The notes beneath the pieces were generated by a model that ran no database searches, was not told where the DNA came from, and saw only the letters and a list, made by a program, of their open reading frames with translations. From an uncultured Clostridia bacterium (lineage in GTDB: Bacteria; Bacillota; Clostridia; Christensenellales; Borkfalkiaceae), in contig CALVME010000063.1 of assembly GCA_944342055.1 (NCBI GenBank), positions 1 to 33,925 of the forward strand: 33,925 nucleotides of DNA, given 5' to 3'. Below are positions 32,914 through 33,925 of this stretch, in pieces; the first letter of the stretch is position 1, and every line of letters starts with the position of its first letter. The position numbers and the translations under genes are program-made.

Positions 32914-32972
32914 ATGTCATCTGCTGAGCCGTTATCCATACAATTTCCCTTTCTCGACATGTTTTGAATGAT
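32914..32972 (-). pseudogene. short C-terminal fragment of an IS3-family transposase
   Basis: Nineteen codons read IIQNMSRKGNCMDNGSADD. QSMSRKGNCxDN is the hallmark just before the catalytic Glu in IS3-family orfB. Here it lies outside the inverted repeat and upstream of orfA on the - strand, so it belongs to a second copy or to a rearranged one. Confidence 0.7.
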
Positions 32973-33015
32973 ATGATACGGCTGTGATCTTAAGATCGCA
33001 GCCGTATCATTTTTC
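32973..33015 (+). terminator. strong 19-bp hairpin with T-tail
   Basis: ATGATACGGCTGTGATCTT (32973-32991) pairs with AAGATCGCAGCCGTATCAT (32992-33010) with a single G-U wobble, followed on the + strand by TTTT. It resembles a rho-independent terminator for leftward-to-rightward transcription, but no + strand gene lies just before it. It abuts the IS fragment. Confidence 0.75.
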
Positions 33016-33245
33016 GCAGTCGGCGATAATGTCACATTTTTTTCGGCGGACGATCAAACGGAATCTTATCGTTTTGCTCTTGCAAAAATTCGGCAAAAAA
33101 TACAGCAATTTGTTAAAATTATATCAAAACGCGCAAAGCAAAATGCCAAAAGGCGTTGTAACAGGGAAAAAGGCGGCTTAAAATATATGACAAAAGATAG
33201 TTTTCAGAAAGTTCACTGAAGTAAGAGCTATATCAGTTTTGCATG
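33016..33245. other. AT-rich stretch upstream of the TIR gene, no gene seen
   Basis: No ORF with a good ribosome site is visible. TTTTCAGAAA at 33201-33210 is an inverted match to TTTCTGAAAA at 33253-33262, which lies in the TIR promoter spacer. Confidence 0.5.
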
Positions 33246-33275
33246 TTGACATTTTCTGAAAATCTATGATATAAT
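33246..33275 (+). promoter_or_regulatory. promoter of the TIR-domain gene
   Basis: TTGACA (33246-33251) and TATAAT (33270-33275) are both exact consensus with an 18-base spacer; the start should be near 33282. One arm of the 10-bp inverted repeat lies in the spacer and could be a repressor site. Confidence 0.8.
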
Positions 33276-33321
33276 CAATTAAGCAAAAAAATCAAACAAA
33301 AGAGTACGGGAGTGCGGACGA

Positions 33322-33925
33322 ATGGGAAATGAAGTAGCAAACTACAAAAGCGTATTTTTCAGCTGGAGCGGCGTAGACAGAGCAATCAAAGATAAGTTTG
33401 TCAAAGGCTTGAGAAAGTATCTTGGCGGCAAAGATACGGTTTGGGAATCGGACAGCGATTGTCACGGCGGAATCACGGATGCGTGCAAAAGCGCAATCGA
33501 GAGCGCTGCGGTGTTTGTGGTATTAATCAGCGAATCAGCAATTCAAAAATCAAAATGGGTCAAAGAGGAGATCGAGTGGGCGAAACAGCATTACGGAGAT
33601 GCGTACAAAAGATTCATTGTTTCGATTTTTTGGTCCGGATATCGAACGAGTGAGGAGCCTTATGGATCGCTTTACAGGGAAACGTCGGGGATTGAGAATC
33701 ATGCCGGTCTGAAAATGCCTGACAGCGAAATGATTGAGCAACTTTGCGAGAAGGTAGTTACGGCGATCAACGAGCACGGAGTGGAAAATTATTATGCGAG
33801 CGATTTGTTTTCGAAGGAGTCCATGCTGGATCTGGTACAGGAAAACAGCGAAGACGTGCGCGACGGGCGGTGCAATTTCGACGAGATCTGGACGGAACGC
33901 ACGGTGCGGGAGCTGGACGAATACG
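33322..33925 (+). CDS. TIR-domain protein, N-terminal part (gene continues past the window)
   Basis: At least 201 residues are encoded without a stop before the window ends. Residues about 8-150 form a TIR domain: YKSVFFSWSGVDRAI opens it, VWESDSDCHGGI follows the second strand, AAVFVVLISESAIQKSKWVK contains the SxW segment, and Glu83 sits four residues after Trp79, the position of the catalytic Glu in NAD-cleaving TIR enzymes. Bacterial TIR proteins commonly deplete NAD during phage infection, often fused to a sensor such as a STAND NTPase; the fusion partner, if any, is outside the window. ATG 33322 has GGGAG nine bases upstream. Codon use is more AT-rich than in the genes before 31.7 kb, and the IS remnant next door supports acquisition by transfer. 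Confidence 0.85.
   Translation, partial: MGNEVANYKSVFFSWSGVDRAIKDKFVKGLRKYLGGKDTVWESDSDCHGGITDACKSAIESAAVFVVLISESAIQKSKWVKEEIEWAKQHYGDAYKRFIVSIFWSGYRTSEEPYGSLYRETSGIENHAGLKMPDSEMIEQLCEKVVTAINEHGVENYYASDLFSKESMLDLVQENSEDVRDGRCNFDEIWTERTVRELDEY

Noticed and set aside
32984..33181. 65-codon + strand ORF before the TIR gene
   Set aside because: It begins inside the hairpin, lacks a ribosome site, and its sequence looks like random AT-rich translation. An antitoxin or sensor partner for TIR was considered but has no support.

Overview
The window looks like chromosomal DNA of an uncultured, fairly GC-rich Clostridia-type member of the Bacillota, plausibly a gut commensal. The grounds are consensus sigma-A promoters with AGGAGG-type ribosome sites, a T-box leader on ileS, a clostridial-style 6S RNA candidate, a PhoP-box promoter of the Bacillus type, an archaeal-type AspRS and lipoprotein-anchored polysaccharide enzymes. 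No taxon was checked by search. Almost every gene lies on the + strand.

Layout. 1-1.8 kb: on the - strand, a pyridoxal-kinase/HD-domain fusion followed by a 6S-like RNA with its own promoter and terminator. 1.8-4.3 kb: aspartyl-tRNA synthetase and a membrane acyltransferase. 4.3-7.8 kb: T-box leader and ileS. 7.8-10.5 kb: two overlapping, membrane-anchored, CotH-like genes that appear to have lost kinase residues. 10.6-12.1 kb: an RNA methyltransferase-like gene overlapping an RluA-type pseudouridine synthase. 12.2-14.2 kb: a secreted, membrane-anchored protein of unknown role.

14.5-28.2 kb is a xylan or xylo-oligosaccharide utilisation locus. One unit carries a cytoplasmic GH43 enzyme and a LacI-family regulator. 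A second carries a solute-binding lipoprotein, two ABC permeases, a GH10 xylanase lipoprotein, a 1583-residue lipoprotein built from about eight copies of a roughly 145-residue module, and a GH1 glucosidase. The same 13-base operator (GTAATCGATTAAC) occurs once downstream of the GH43 promoter and twice downstream of the transporter promoter, so both units are probably repressed by the LacI protein encoded between them. The inferred flow is that GH10 cuts the polymer at the cell surface, the modular lipoprotein may bind glycan, the ABC system imports oligosaccharides (its ATPase is not in the window), and GH43 and GH1 finish hydrolysis in the cytoplasm.

28.4-31.7 kb: a Na+/phosphate cotransporter behind phased PhoP-like boxes, and an MFS transporter with a leader of about 120 nt. 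31.7-33.9 kb is clearly more AT-rich. It holds a decayed IS3-family element, a strong hairpin, and the start of a TIR-domain gene that runs off the window end, which suggests the edge of an acquired, possibly anti-phage, region.

The most novel-looking items are the modular lipoprotein, the kinase-HD fusion, the CotH-like pair, two apparently leaderless transcripts and the TIR gene next to the IS remnant.
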